The notes: generated from the letters alone by a model not told the origin. Shown: positions 45,479 through 55,103, numbered from the stretch's first letter. The stretch: DNA of 64,000 bases from Plantibacter sp. ME-Dv--P-122b (GCF_030209375.1 NZ_JARVSC010000010.1:62001-126000); one strand, 5' to 3'. Translations and numbers: made by a program.

Positions 45479-47514
45479 CGCAGGAAGGCTGCAGCCACGC
45501 CCGCGTCGACGGGGATGTGCAGTCCGGTCGTGTGGCTGAAGTCGCTCGTGCAGATCGCGAAGACCGCGTTCGCGACGTTCTCGGGGACGACCTCGCGCTT
45601 GAGGATGGTGCGCTGCGCGTAGAACTTGCCGAGGTCCTGCTCGTCGATGCCGTACGTCTTCGCACGGTTCGCACCCCAGCCTGAGGCGAAGATGCCGGAG
45701 CCGCGGACGACGCCGTCGGGGTTGATGCCGTTCACCTTCACACCGTACTCGCCGAGCTCAGCGGCGAGGAGGCGGACCTGGTGTGCCTGGTCGGCCTTCG
45801 TCGCGGAGTAGGCGATGTTGTTCGGGCCCGCGAACACGGAGTTCTTCGACGAGATGTAGACGATGTCGCCGCCGAGCTTCTGGTCGATGAGCACGCGTGC
45901 GGCGGCCTTCGAGACGAGGAACGAGCCCTTCGCCATGACGTTGTGCTGGAGGTCCCAGTCGGCCTCGGTGGTCTCGAGGAGCGACTTCGACAGCGAGAGG
46001 CCGGCGTTGTTGACGACGAGGTCGAGCCCGCCGAAGGCGAGGACCGTCTCGTCGATCGCGGCTCGGACGGCGGCTTCGTTCGAGACGTCGGCGGCGATGC
46101 CGATCGCGACGTCCGTGTCACCGAGCTCGGCCGCCGCCGCCTGCGCCTTCTCCAGCGAGAGGTCGGCGATCGCGACGACCGCGCCCTCCGCGACGAGACG
46201 CGTGGCGATGGCCTTGCCGATGCCGGATGCGGCACCGGTGACGAGCGCGATGCGGGTCGCGAGTGGCTTCGGCGCAGGCTGACGCTGCAGCTTCGCCTCC
46301 TCGAGTGCCCAGTACTCGATCGCGAACTTCTCGGCCTCGTCGATCGGCGCGTAGGTCGAGAGCCCCTCGGCCCCGCGCATGACGTTGACGGCGTTGACGT
46401 AGAACTCGCCGGCGACGCGGGCGGTCTGCTTGTCCTTGCCGAAGCTGAACATGCCGACGCCCGGGACGAGGACGATGAGCGGGTCGGCGCCGCGGATGGC
46501 CGGGCTGTCGGCCGTGGCGTGGCGGTCGTAGTAGGCCTGGTAGTCCTCGCGGTACGCCTCGTGCAGCGTGCCGAGGCGCTCGATGACCTCCTCGACGCTC
46601 GCCGTGGCGGGCAGGTCGACCGTGAGCGGCTTCACCTTGGTGCGGAGGAAGTGATCGGGGCAGCTCGTGCCGAGCGCGGTGAGGCGCGGGTGCTCCGACG
46701 ACGCCAGGAAGTCGAGGACCTCGGGGCTGTCGGTGAAGTGGCCGACGACGGGGCGGTCGGCGGAGGCGAGCCCGCGGATGGTCGGGGCGAGCGCTGCCGC
46801 CTTCGCGCGACGCTCGGCTTCGGGGAGGGCGGCGTAGCCGTCGAGCGCCGGACCGAAGGGCTCGGGGCGGGAGTTCGCGTCGATGTAGGCGGCCGCGGTG
46901 TCGATGATCCAGAGGGAGTTCGCCTCGGCCTCCTCGGAGGTGTCGCCCCAGGCGGTGATGCCGTGCCCACCGAGGATGGTGCCGATCGCCTGAGGGTTGT
47001 CGGCCTTGATGGCGGCGATGTCGAGGCCGAGCTGGAACCCGGGGCGACGCCACGGGACCCACACGACCTTGTCGCCGAAGATCTTCGTGGTGAGTTCGGG
47101 GCCGTCGGCGGCGGTCGCGATGGCGATGCCGGAGTCGGGGTGCAGGTGGTCGACGTGGGCCGCGTCGACGAGGCCGTGCATGGCGGTGTCGATCGACGGG
47201 GCCGCGCCACCCTTGCCGTGCAGGGTGTAGTCGAAGGCGGCGACCATCTCGTCCTCGCGGTCGAGGCCGGGGTAGACGTCCTGCAGGGCACGCATGCGGT
47301 CGAGGCGGAGGACCGCGAGACCCTCGGGCTTGAGCGTGCCGAGGTCGCCGCCGGAGCCCTTGACCCAGAGGAGCTCGACCGGCTCGCCCGTGACGGGGTC
47401 GATCTCGGTGCCCTTGGCCGAGGTGTTGCCGCCGGCGTAGTTGGTGTTCTTCGGGTCGCTCCCGAGGCGGTTGCTGCGGGCGATGAGCTCTGCAGCGGTC
47501 GGGTTCACGGACAT
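45475..47514 (-). CDS. rhaEW: rhamnulose-1-phosphate aldolase / lactaldehyde dehydrogenase fusion
   Basis: 679 residues. ATG 47514 stands five bases behind AGGAG; an upstream GTG is less likely. The N-terminal class II aldolase domain (about 1-400) has zinc histidines in HVDHLHPDSG (His123, His125) and NYAGGNTSAKG. The C-terminal SDR domain (about 425-675) has TGAASGIGKA, NNAGLSLS and YSATK. The fusion splits rhamnulose-1-phosphate into dihydroxyacetone phosphate and L-lactaldehyde and oxidises the latter to L-lactate. First gene of the operon rhaEW-rhaB-hydroxyacid dehydrogenase. Confidence 0.92.
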   Translation of the reverse strand: MSVNPTAAELIARSNRLGSDPKNTNYAGGNTSAKGTEIDPVTGEPVELLWVKGSGGDLGTLKPEGLAVLRLDRMRALQDVYPGLDREDEMVAAFDYTLHGKGGAAPSIDTAMHGLVDAAHVDHLHPDSGIAIATAADGPELTTKIFGDKVVWVPWRRPGFQLGLDIAAIKADNPQAIGTILGGHGITAWGDTSEEAEANSLWIIDTAAAYIDANSRPEPFGPALDGYAALPEAERRAKAAALAPTIRGLASADRPVVGHFTDSPEVLDFLASSEHPRLTALGTSCPDHFLRTKVKPLTVDLPATASVEEVIERLGTLHEAYREDYQAYYDRHATADSPAIRGADPLIVLVPGVGMFSFGKDKQTARVAGEFYVNAVNVMRGAEGLSTYAPIDEAEKFAIEYWALEEAKLQRQPAPKPLATRIALVTGAASGIGKAIATRLVAEGAVVAIADLSLEKAQAAAAELGDTDVAIGIAADVSNEAAVRAAIDETVLAFGGLDLVVNNAGLSLSKSLLETTEADWDLQHNVMAKGSFLVSKAAARVLIDQKLGGDIVYISSKNSVFAGPNNIAYSATKADQAHQVRLLAAELGEYGVKVNGINPDGVVRGSGIFASGWGANRAKTYGIDEQDLGKFYAQRTILKREVVPENVANAVFAICTSDFSHTTGLHIPVDAGVAAAFLR

Positions 47515-47550
47515 TCGCACTCCTTCGTCGGGGCACGTCCGTGCCCGGTG

Positions 47551-47564
47551 TTCAATCGTGTTAA
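47551..47564. promoter_or_regulatory. weak LacI-like palindrome upstream of rhaEW
   Basis: TTCAATCGTGTTAA, a poor match to the TGAATCGATTCA-type sites but in the expected place, 37 bases before the start codon. A DeoR regulator gene also lies nearby and could use this region instead. Confidence 0.25.
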
Positions 47565-47608
47565 GTATGACAAGAAGTCACAGACTGCACAAGGCGCGAT
47601 CGGAGTGA

Positions 47609-47701
47609 ACCGTTCACAACTCAGGAGCACTCAGGCGTGTGGCGCCCTGCGCGCGCCATGACGCGGGCGACGCGCCGCGGTCGTCCTGAGTTGTGAACGG
47701 T
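47609..47701. repeat. family A inverted repeat, copy A4
   Basis: 93-bp element with the best arms of the family, a perfect 18-bp pair ACCGTTCACAACTCAGGA / TCCTGAGTTGTGAACGGT. The interior has the inner motif GACGCGCCG. It ends 14 bases from the DeoR-gene stop codon and starts 95 bases upstream of the rhaEW start codon. Confidence 0.93.
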
Positions 47702-47715
47702 GGGGCGGGTGGTGG

Positions 47716-48474
47716 TCAGAGGAGTTCGACGGCGTTGCGGTAGGCGTCGAGCGCGGGGTCGGCGGGGTCGAGTTCCGTGACGAGGAGGTCGACGTCCGTG
47801 AGGGCGAAGCCGACCGCCATCGCGCGCTGCCCCAGCTTCGAGGCCGCGGCGACGAGGATCGTCTCGTCGGAGGCGCGGGCGAACGCCTGCTTGACCTGCG
47901 CTTCTTCGAGGGTGACCTCCGAGCTGCCGACGGTCGGGTCGACGGCGGCGGCCGACAGGAAGAAGCGCCGGTAGAGGACCGATGACGCCACTTGGCAGGC
48001 GATGGGGCCGATGAAGCTGTCGGTGCGCGACTCGGCTTGGCCGCCGACGAGGATCGCGGTGACCTCGCGGTTCGCGCCGGCGAGGAGGAAGTTCGGGTAG
48101 GAGTTGGTCGCCACCGTGAGGGTCGACTCGCCGAGCAGCCGACTGATGCCACCGGCCGTGCTGGAGGCGTCGATCGCGATCGCGCCGTCCGTCGGGATGA
48201 GTGACCGGAGCTTCTCGACGATGGCGCCCTTCTGGCGGACGCCCGTCGCGGACCGTTCGGTGAAGGTCCGCGGTCGCAGGGTCGGGATGGCGCCGCCCCG
48301 GACGCGCCGCACCAGGCCGAGCTGCTCCAGGTCGGCGAGGTCGCGTCGCACGGTCATCGAGGACACGTCGAGCTCCGCAGCCGCGTCGTCGAGGCGGATG
48401 CTGCCGTCGCGTTCGAGGATCGCCGTCAGCCGGGTCCGTCGTTCCTCAGCGCCGAGCGTGCCGGTCGTGGCCAT
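47716..48474 (-). CDS. DeoR-family regulator
   Basis: 252 residues; ATG 48474 is six bases behind AGGGGG. N-terminal helix-turn-helix AAELDVSSMTVRRDLADLEQLGLV and a sugar-phosphate-binding domain with a DASSTAGG loop and SAAAVDPTVG...EVTLEEAQVK, the DeoR pattern. Its gene lies directly upstream of the rhamnose aldolase-kinase operon in the same direction, so control of rhamnose use, as by DeoR-type RhaR proteins, is a reasonable inference. Confidence 0.88.
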   Translation of the reverse strand: MATTGTLGAEERRTRLTAILERDGSIRLDDAAAELDVSSMTVRRDLADLEQLGLVRRVRGGAIPTLRPRTFTERSATGVRQKGAIVEKLRSLIPTDGAIAIDASSTAGGISRLLGESTLTVATNSYPNFLLAGANREVTAILVGGQAESRTDSFIGPIACQVASSVLYRRFFLSAAAVDPTVGSSEVTLEEAQVKQAFARASDETILVAAASKLGQRAMAVGFALTDVDLLVTELDPADPALDAYRNAVELL

Positions 48475-48555
48475 GCCGCACCCCCTGTCCATCGGTGTCG
48501 GACGTGTCTGTTCGTGTCCGTCTCAACAGGATGTCACAGCGGGGAGGTCGTCGGA

Positions 48556-48646
48556 CGGTTCCCAACTCAGGACCACCCCGGCGCGTCGCCGACGTGACGC
48601 GGCGTGGCGTGCGCGGCGCGCCGCGAGCGTCCTGAGTTGTGGACCG
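48556..48646. repeat. family A inverted repeat, copy A5
   Basis: 91-bp element; a perfect 11-bp core CAACTCAGGAC / GTCCTGAGTTG sits inside longer arms with two mismatches. Located between the DeoR gene and the TetR gene, 26 bases from the TetR stop codon. Confidence 0.88.
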
Positions 48647-48672
48647 CCGTGCATCACGAGCGTACGGGTGAT

Positions 48673-49281
48673 TCAGGAGGCGGCGTCGATGAGCGTCTCG
48701 GCGGCGCGACGAGCGTGCAGGGCGGCCTCGGGCGAGCCGGTGATGGCGGCGGTGGTCTGGGCGCCCTCGGCGAGGATCGCGAGCTGGGGAGCGAGTGATG
48801 CTGGCGCGCCGGCGTCGGCGACGAGGTCGGCGACGTAGTCCTGGAAGGAGGCCTTGTGTTCGCGGGTGATGGTGGCGACCGCCGGCGAGACGCCCCCGAG
48901 CTCCCCGAAGGCGTTGATGAACCCGCAGCCGCGGAACGAGTCGTCACTGAACCAGCCAGCGAGGTAGTCGTAGACGGCCAGGAGTCGGTCGCGGGGTGTC
49001 TCGGCGTCGTCCACGAGCGTGCTCACGCCGGTGGTCCAGAGCTCGTGCCGGCGCTCCATGACCGCGAGGACGATGTCCTCCTTGCTCGGGAACTCTGAGT
49101 ACAGGCGCTTCAACGACACGCCGGCCGCCGAGCGCAGTTCGTCCATACCGACGGACTGGATGCCCTTCGCGTAGTACAGGCGGTCGGCGGCGTCGACGAT
49201 GATGTCGCGCACGGATGCCGGTGTCGCGGGTGCGGCCGCCGGGCTCGGCGACGCGATCGTCATCGTCTGTTCGCTGGTCAT
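48673..49281 (-). CDS. TetR-family regulator of the adjacent hydrolase
   Basis: 202 residues from ATG 49281, which has TACACT at -12 to -7. N-terminal helix-turn-helix at about 25-65 (GMDELRSAAGVSLKRLYSEFPSKEDI). The C-terminal ligand domain has GCGFINAFGELGG and resembles TetR_C_33-type proteins. Divergent from the alpha/beta hydrolase across a 130-base region with two palindromic operators, so it almost certainly represses the hydrolase and itself. The inducer is unknown. Confidence 0.88.
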   Translation of the reverse strand: MTSEQTMTIASPSPAAAPATPASVRDIIVDAADRLYYAKGIQSVGMDELRSAAGVSLKRLYSEFPSKEDIVLAVMERRHELWTTGVSTLVDDAETPRDRLLAVYDYLAGWFSDDSFRGCGFINAFGELGGVSPAVATITREHKASFQDYVADLVADAGAPASLAPQLAILAEGAQTTAAITGSPEAALHARRAAETLIDAAS

Positions 49282-49287
49282 TCCATC

Positions 49288-49293
49288 AGTGTA
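49288..49293 (-). promoter_or_regulatory. -10 box of tetR (leaderless)
   Basis: TACACT on the minus strand at -12 to -7 from ATG 49281. The matching -35 region falls inside the palindrome at 49302-49317, which explains autoregulation. Confidence 0.6.
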
Positions 49294-49294
49294 C

Positions 49295-50245
<951 letters not shown>

Positions 50246-50257
50246 TCGGCTCTGTCG

Positions 50258-50343
50258 GTTCGCAATTCAGGTCCGTTCCGGCGCGTCGGCGAACTCGGTC
50301 GGCGCGCCCGGGTGACACGCCGCGCGCGTCCTGAGTTGTGAAC
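50258..50343. repeat. family A inverted repeat, copy A6
   Basis: 86-bp element with arms GTTCGCAATTCAGG / CCTGAGTTGTGAAC (two mismatches), starting 12 bases after the hydrolase stop codon. With A5 it brackets the TetR-hydrolase pair. Confidence 0.9.
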
Positions 50344-50357
50344 GTCCAGATGTGGAA

Positions 50358-50390
50358 GAAGCCCCGCGACCGGGATGGTCGCGGGGCTTC
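50358..50390. terminator. bidirectional terminator after rhaI
   Basis: Perfect 14-bp stem GAAGCCCCGCGACC / GGTCGCGGGGCTTC with a five-base loop, 17 bases after the rhaI stop. On the minus strand it is followed by TTCTTCC, a modest T-rich run. It lies between convergent genes and can serve both. Confidence 0.85.
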
Positions 50391-50407
50391 GTCGTGCTCG
50401 GGTGTGC

Positions 50408-51574
50408 CTACGCGCCCCAGCTCGCCTGGGTCCCGCCGACGCGCTCCTCGGCGATCTGCTGCTGGTAGCCGGAGGCCAGGTAGGCGCCGAACGGGTCGGC
50501 CGGCAGGCCGCGGCTCTCGCGCCAGGCGGCGAGTGGCCCGCGGACGTCGGTGTAGAACGCGTCCATGAGGATGCCGTTCGCGCCGAGGACGTCACCAGCC
50601 TCCTGCGCCGCGGTCAGTGCGTCGCGGTCGACGAGCAGTGCGCGCGCGGTCATCTCCTGCACGTTCAGCACCGAGCGGATCTGCCCGGGGATCTTGTCCT
50701 CCACGTTGTGGCACTGGTCGAGCATGAACGCGACCGGTGAGTCGTCGTCGAGGCCGCCGCCGCGGACGACTTCGTAGAGGATCCGGAACAACTGGAACGG
50801 GTCGGCTGCACCGACGATGAGGTCGTCGTCGGCGTAGAAGCGCGAGTTGAAGTCGAACGAGCCGAGCTTCCCGAGGCGCAGGAGCTGGGCGACGATGAAC
50901 TCGATGTTCGTGCCCGGCGCGTGGTGGCCGGTGTCGAGGCAGACGAGGGCCTGGTCGCCGAGCTGGGCCACCTGGGCGTAGGACGTTCCCCAGTCGGGGA
51001 CGTCGGTGTGATAGAACGCCGGCTCGAAGAACTTGTACTCGAGCACGAGCCGCTGCTCCTCGCCGAGGCGGGCGTAGATCTGCTGGAGCGAGTCGGCCAA
51101 GCGGTCCTGCCGGCCGCGGATGTCCTGCTGGCCCGGGTAGTTGCTGCCGTCGGCGAGCCAGATCTTGAGGTCCTGCGAGCCGGTCGCGTGCATGACGTCG
51201 ATGCAGGCGAAGTGGTGGTCGATCGCCTTCTGACGGATCGCCGGGTTGCTGTGGGTCAGGCTGCCGAACTTGTAGTCCTCGTCCTGGAAGGTGTTCGAGT
51301 TGATCGTGCCGAGCGCGACGCCGTGGTCCTCGGCGTAGCGACGGAGTGCGCTGAAGTCGTCGACGAGGTCCCACGGGATGTGGAGTGCGACCTTCGGCGC
51401 GAGGGCGGTGAACTCGTGCACCTTGGCGGCGTCGGCGATCTTCTCCTCGGGCGTCCGAGGGGTGCCGGGCGTCGTGAACACCTTGAAGCGGGTGCCGGAG
51501 TTGCCGAACGCCCAGGAGGGGAGTTCGATGGCCTGCTTCTCGAGCAGGGGGGTGATGGTGTCGAAACTGGTCAT
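50408..51574 (-). CDS. rhaI: L-rhamnose isomerase
   Basis: 388 residues. Converts L-rhamnose to L-rhamnulose. It belongs to the RhaI group related to the Pseudomonas stutzeri enzyme rather than the E. coli RhaA group. The metal/substrate segments EYKFFEPAFYHTDVPDWG, CLDTGHHAPGTN, FDFNSRFYADDD and LDQCHNVEDKIP are all visible. A LacI-type palindrome lies 65 bases upstream and a strong terminator follows. Forms the first step of the pathway completed by rhaB and rhaEW. Confidence 0.92.
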   Translation of the reverse strand: MTSFDTITPLLEKQAIELPSWAFGNSGTRFKVFTTPGTPRTPEEKIADAAKVHEFTALAPKVALHIPWDLVDDFSALRRYAEDHGVALGTINSNTFQDEDYKFGSLTHSNPAIRQKAIDHHFACIDVMHATGSQDLKIWLADGSNYPGQQDIRGRQDRLADSLQQIYARLGEEQRLVLEYKFFEPAFYHTDVPDWGTSYAQVAQLGDQALVCLDTGHHAPGTNIEFIVAQLLRLGKLGSFDFNSRFYADDDLIVGAADPFQLFRILYEVVRGGGLDDDSPVAFMLDQCHNVEDKIPGQIRSVLNVQEMTARALLVDRDALTAAQEAGDVLGANGILMDAFYTDVRGPLAAWRESRGLPADPFGAYLASGYQQQIAEERVGGTQASWGA

Positions 51575-51638
51575 GGTCACTTCTCTGTGCGTGTTCCGGT
51601 GGTCTGAGGCGCGTTCACGGCGCTGGTTGCAGCATACG

Positions 51639-51650
51639 TGAATCGTTTCA
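51639..51650. promoter_or_regulatory. LacI-type palindrome upstream of rhaI
   Basis: TGAATCGTTTCA, one base away from the perfect TGAATCGATTCA core found before rhaM; 65 bases upstream of the rhaI start. Confidence 0.65.
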
Positions 51651-51656
51651 ATGATG

Positions 51657-52016
51657 CTACTCGTGCAGGGCGGCGAGCTGATCCTCGAGGTGGAACACCT
51701 CGGTGAGCTGGAGGAAGCCCTGGTCCGGCGGGAGGTCGAGGTCGACGAAGAACTCGCCCATCTCAGCCTGCCAGCGGGCGTTGACCTCGGTCTCGGCCAT
51801 GCCGGCCTGGGCGGCCTCGAGGGATGCCGTCTCGAAGTACCCGATGAGGAGGCCGTCGTCGCGGACGAAGAGCGAGTAGTTGTACCAGCCCGTGTCGGCG
51901 AGGGCCCGCAGCATGTCGGGCCAGACGGCGGCATGGCGTTCGCGGTACTCCGCGAGGCGCTCGGGTTTGACCTGGAGCTGGAAGCACACGCGGTGCAGGG
52001 GTCGGGCACTCGTCAT
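51657..52016 (-). CDS. rhaM: L-rhamnose mutarotase
   Basis: 119 residues from ATG 52016. Interconverts the anomers of L-rhamnose ahead of the isomerase. The RhaM motif set is present: RVCFQLQVKPERLAEYRERH, VWPDMLRAL, GWYNYSLFVRDDGLLIGYFE. About 15 residues longer than E. coli RhaM. A perfect 18-bp palindrome lies 33 bases upstream. It precedes rhaI, with a second operator between the two, so rhaI can also be transcribed alone. Confidence 0.92.
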   Translation of the reverse strand: MTSARPLHRVCFQLQVKPERLAEYRERHAAVWPDMLRALADTGWYNYSLFVRDDGLLIGYFETASLEAAQAGMAETEVNARWQAEMGEFFVDLDLPPDQGFLQLTEVFHLEDQLAALHE

Positions 52017-52048
52017 CGAGGCGCACCTTTCGGTTCGGTTCACGGACG

Positions 52049-52066
52049 CTCTGAATCGATTCAGAG
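52049..52066. promoter_or_regulatory. perfect LacI-type operator upstream of rhaM
   Basis: Eighteen-base perfect palindrome CTCTGAATCGATTCAGAG with central CG, typical of LacI-family sites. The strongest member of the set found before rhaI, rhaM and the lactate operon. Confidence 0.8.
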
Positions 52067-52220
52067 GATCGCAAGCAGCGTATCCGGGCGATCGGCCTCG
52101 GGTCAACGGACCGGATGGTCGGCGGTCTGAAGGTCTGGACAGGGTGCATCGACCGTTCGATGGTCAGGGCGCGCCCGTCGTCTGCGCCGATCACCCCTGG
52201 ACACCCCGGAGCGAAGTCCC

Positions 52221-52226
52221 TAGCGT
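52221..52226 (+). promoter_or_regulatory. -10 box of the MFS gene (leaderless)
   Basis: TAGCGT at -13 to -8 from the ATG at 52234. Confidence 0.5.
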
Positions 52227-52233
52227 GGATCGC

Positions 52234-53526
52234 ATGGCTGCCGACGACGCGCCACCCGATGCACCCACGATCGACGGTTCCGACGGTTCGGAGGAGACGA
52301 CCGTCGCCTCGGAGAGCCCGCGCTGGCGTCGCGATGTCGCGGTGTTCCTGTCCGGACAGACGGTCTCACTGTTCGGCTCGATGCTCGTGCAGTACGCGAT
52401 CATGTGGCACCTCACGCTCGAGACGAAGTCCGGTGTCGTGCTCGCGTTCGCCGCCGTCGCGGGGTTCCTGCCGCAGGCGGTCGTGTCGATCTTCGGCGGG
52501 GTGTGGGCCGACCGCATGAACCGCAAACTGCTCATCATCGCGGCCGACGGGTCGATCGCCATCACGACCCTCGCGCTGGCGATCTTCCTCATCAACGGCG
52601 CCGCCGACCTCTGGCTCATCTTCCTCACGCTCGCGATCCGTTCGGTCGGCGCGGGCATCCAGATGCCGGCGGTGTCGGCGCTCATTCCGCAGATCACGCC
52701 GACGGACAAGCTCATGCGGGTCAACGGCATCAACGGATCCATTCAGTCGGCCATGATGCTCGTCGCCCCGGCTGCGGCCGGCGCGCTGTACGCGAGTGCG
52801 TCGCTCGTCGCGATCTTCTTCGTCGACGTCGTCACGGCCGCCATCGGGATCGGGCTGCTGCTGCTCGTGCCGGTGCGGACGCTCGTGCGGTCGGGCGAGC
52901 GCCCCGGCTACTTCGCGGACCTCACCGAGGGCGTGCGATACGTCTGGCACCACGGCTTCGTGCGCTGGCTGCTCATCCTCTTCGCGATCGTGTTCCTGCT
53001 GGTCGTCGCGCCGTCCTACCTCACGCCGCTCATGATCGCCCGCACCTTCGGCGACGAGGTCTGGATGCTCACCGTGAACGAACTCGCCTTCAGCGTCGGC
53101 ATGGTCGGCGGCGGAGCCATCATCGCGATCTGGGGCGGCACCAAGAACCGCGTGCTCCTCATCGTCGGGTCCTCGGTGGTGTTCGGGGCGCTGTCCATCG
53201 GGCTCGGACTCTCGACCAACCTCTGGGTCTTCTTCGGCTTCATGTTCCTGCTCGGGATCGCGGTGCCGTTCTTCTCGACGACATCGATGACCCTGCTGCA
53301 GGAGCGCGTCCAACCGGAGCGGCAGGGTCGCGTGTTCGGGTTCGTCGGCATCGTCATGGCGGTGTCGATGCCGCTCGGGATGATCGTGTTCGGGCCGCTC
53401 GCCGACGTCGTCTCCGTCGAAGTGCTCCTCGTCGTCGCCGGCGTGCTCACCTTCGTGGTGCTCGCCGTCGCCGTGCTCGTGCCGTCCGGTCGACGGGCGA
53501 TGGCCGAGGTGACGAAGCAGCCGTGA
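52234..53526 (+). CDS. MFS exporter, MFS_3 group
   Basis: 430 residues with about 12 membrane helices. Features of the enterobactin-exporter/MFS_3 group: SGQTVSLFGSMLVQYAIMWHL in helix 1, the loop GVWADRMNRKLLI after helix 2 (the family A-motif) and PERQGRVFG in the second half. A 36-residue acidic N-terminal tail precedes helix 1. Substrate unknown; drug or siderophore export is usual in this group. Divergent from rhaM but with its own leaderless promoter, so probably not part of rhamnose use. Confidence 0.85.
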   Translation: MAADDAPPDAPTIDGSDGSEETTVASESPRWRRDVAVFLSGQTVSLFGSMLVQYAIMWHLTLETKSGVVLAFAAVAGFLPQAVVSIFGGVWADRMNRKLLIIAADGSIAITTLALAIFLINGAADLWLIFLTLAIRSVGAGIQMPAVSALIPQITPTDKLMRVNGINGSIQSAMMLVAPAAAGALYASASLVAIFFVDVVTAAIGIGLLLLVPVRTLVRSGERPGYFADLTEGVRYVWHHGFVRWLLILFAIVFLLVVAPSYLTPLMIARTFGDEVWMLTVNELAFSVGMVGGGAIIAIWGGTKNRVLLIVGSSVVFGALSIGLGLSTNLWVFFGFMFLLGIAVPFFSTTSMTLLQERVQPERQGRVFGFVGIVMAVSMPLGMIVFGPLADVVSVEVLLVVAGVLTFVVLAVAVLVPSGRRAMAEVTKQP

Positions 53527-53544
53527 CCCGCTCTGGTCGTCCGA

Positions 53545-54414
53545 TCAGGGGAGCTGCGCCGAGTAGCCCTCGCGGTAGGTGGGGTAGCGGTAGGTGAATC
53601 CGGTGTCGCGGAGGGCGGCTGCCGTGATGCGCTTGCCGCGGTGCGGCTCTTCCGGGGTGCGACCGGCGTCGTCGAGCGTCGGGGGAACGACGCCCAGTCG
53701 ATCGGCGAGGAAATCGGCGACCGTCGACAGCAGGACCGGCTCCTCGTCGATGCCCGCCACGACCGGCGGGAGCGATGCCGCCGGCAGGTCGAGCAGGTGC
53801 ACGATCACGGCAGCGGCGTCGTCACGGTGGATGCGGTTGGTCCAGCCGGAGGGCCGGGTGACACGGCCGTCGCGGACCTGGTCGACGAACATCGTGGCCG
53901 TCGGACCGTACAGGCCGCCGAACCGGATGGCGCTCGCCTCGGGCACGGCGGTGAGGACGGCCTCCTCGGCAGCGAGCAGCGCGCGCGCGGTGCCGGTGGT
54001 CGGGACGGCCGGTGTGGTGTCGTCGATCGTCTCCCCACCGTCCTCGCCCCATACCGCGGTCGACGAGACGAACAGGATGCGGGGTGGGGTGCCGGGGAGT
54101 GCGGCTACGGCAGCGAGGAGGTGCCCGATACCGTCGCGGTAGAGGGCGTCATAGGCCTCGACCGAGCGCGCTTGCGGCGCAAGGGCCACCACGATGGCGG
54201 TCGTGTCCGCAGGAAGGTCGGGGGCGGAGGCGGTGAGGTCGCGGAGCTGGAGGGTGAAGCGCCCCTCGGCCGGCTCCGGGGCCGAGGGGCGCTCGGGGGC
54301 CGGGGTCGGCTCGGGTGCCGTGCGCTTCACGCCGACGACGTCCTCACCACGGGCGAGGAGCCTCCCGGCGACGTCCGAGCCGAGCTGTCCGAGTCCCACG
54401 ATCACGACGGTCAT
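53545..54414 (-). CDS. NAD-dependent epimerase-like protein, YeeZ type
   Basis: 289 residues with TACGGT at -12 to -7. Rossmann motif VGLGQLGSDVAGRLLARG at the start, FVSSTAVWG near residue 115 and RFGGLYGP near 167, as in SDR proteins of the YeeZ group, whose substrate is not known. Residues 33-51 form an in-frame Pro/Glu-rich insertion (APEPTPAPERPSAPEPAEG) between the second and third strands; its DNA resembles the family C repeat. Convergent with the MFS gene. Confidence 0.8.
   Translation of the reverse strand: MTVVIVGLGQLGSDVAGRLLARGEDVVGVKRTAPEPTPAPERPSAPEPAEGRFTLQLRDLTASAPDLPADTTAIVVALAPQARSVEAYDALYRDGIGHLLAAVAALPGTPPRILFVSSTAVWGEDGGETIDDTTPAVPTTGTARALLAAEEAVLTAVPEASAIRFGGLYGPTATMFVDQVRDGRVTRPSGWTNRIHRDDAAAVIVHLLDLPAASLPPVVAGIDEEPVLLSTVADFLADRLGVVPPTLDDAGRTPEEPHRGKRITAAALRDTGFTYRYPTYREGYSAQLP
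54262..54320. repeat. family C-derived insertion within a coding sequence
   Basis: CCCCTCGGCCGGCTCCGGGG followed by CCG is a diverged copy of the family C repeat, followed by shorter GGCTC-rich pieces. It encodes residues 32-51 of the YeeZ-like protein in frame. Confidence 0.55.
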
Positions 54415-54420
54415 CGCTCC

Positions 54421-54426
54421 ACCGTA
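54421..54426 (-). promoter_or_regulatory. -10 box of the YeeZ-like gene (leaderless)
   Basis: TACGGT on the minus strand at -12 to -7 from the ATG at 54414. Confidence 0.5.
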
Positions 54427-54453
54427 CCCGGCGTCAGGGGTGAGAATGGTGGG

Positions 54454-55062
54454 ATGAGTGCTGCGGGGGAGTTCGTCGACGCGGCGCTCCAATACGAGGG
54501 CGACGGCTACCGCGCAGCGGACGTCGCCGAGCGGCTCGGCGGCGGGCTCCGGTCCTACGGCTCCTCGGTCGGTGCCGTGCGCGGCACGGTGCGGGACGCC
54601 CTCCGGAAGTTCCGCGGGCTGGAGCACGACGAGTTGACGGCCCTCGCCTCGGAGCTGTGGGCCGAGCCGGTCTTCGAGCGCCGACTGGCGGCGGTCGTTT
54701 TGCTGCAGTCGAGCGTGCCGGTGCTCAAGCACACCGATCTGACACGGATCGAGGGCTTCGTCCGCGCCGGCCGGGTGCCCGAGCTCGCCGACCCGCTGGC
54801 CACCGACGTCATCGGACCGCTCCTGGAACGCCTCGACGGGACGGCCCGGACCAAAGCCGAGACCGTCCTCGACCGCTGGATGCAGGACGAGCCCTGGTTG
54901 CGACGTGCGGCACTGCTCGCCCCGATCCGCGAACTCGGTGCGGGTGACGGCGACGTCGATCGCGCCACCCGTCGCCTGGCCGTGGCCCTGGACGGGTTGC
55001 AGCGCCCGGCACCCATCGCCGTGGTCGAGCCCGCGGTGGAGCGTCTTCGCGCCGTGCTCTGA
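54454..55062 (+). CDS. DNA alkylation repair protein-like (helical repeat)
   Basis: 202 residues, almost entirely helical. Short repeats of the form LLERLDGTARTKAETVLDRWMQDEPWLRRAALLAPI and WAEPVFERRLAAVVLLQS resemble HEAT-like AlkD proteins, which excise bulky alkylated bases. It is shorter than classic AlkD (about 230 residues) and the N-terminal part differs, so activity is uncertain. Divergent from the YeeZ-like gene by 39 bases. Confidence 0.7.
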   Translation: MSAAGEFVDAALQYEGDGYRAADVAERLGGGLRSYGSSVGAVRGTVRDALRKFRGLEHDELTALASELWAEPVFERRLAAVVLLQSSVPVLKHTDLTRIEGFVRAGRVPELADPLATDVIGPLLERLDGTARTKAETVLDRWMQDEPWLRRAALLAPIRELGAGDGDVDRATRRLAVALDGLQRPAPIAVVEPAVERLRAVL

Positions 55063-55080
55063 TCCGTCCTGTCGTGCGCG

Positions 55081-55103
55081 CCCTTCGACAGGCTCAGGGA
55101 CCG
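55081..55103. repeat. family C repeat, copy C9
   Basis: CCCTTCGACAGGCTCAGGGA followed by CCG, 18 bases after the stop of the preceding gene; the next bases run directly into the 18-bp tandem array. Confidence 0.85.
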
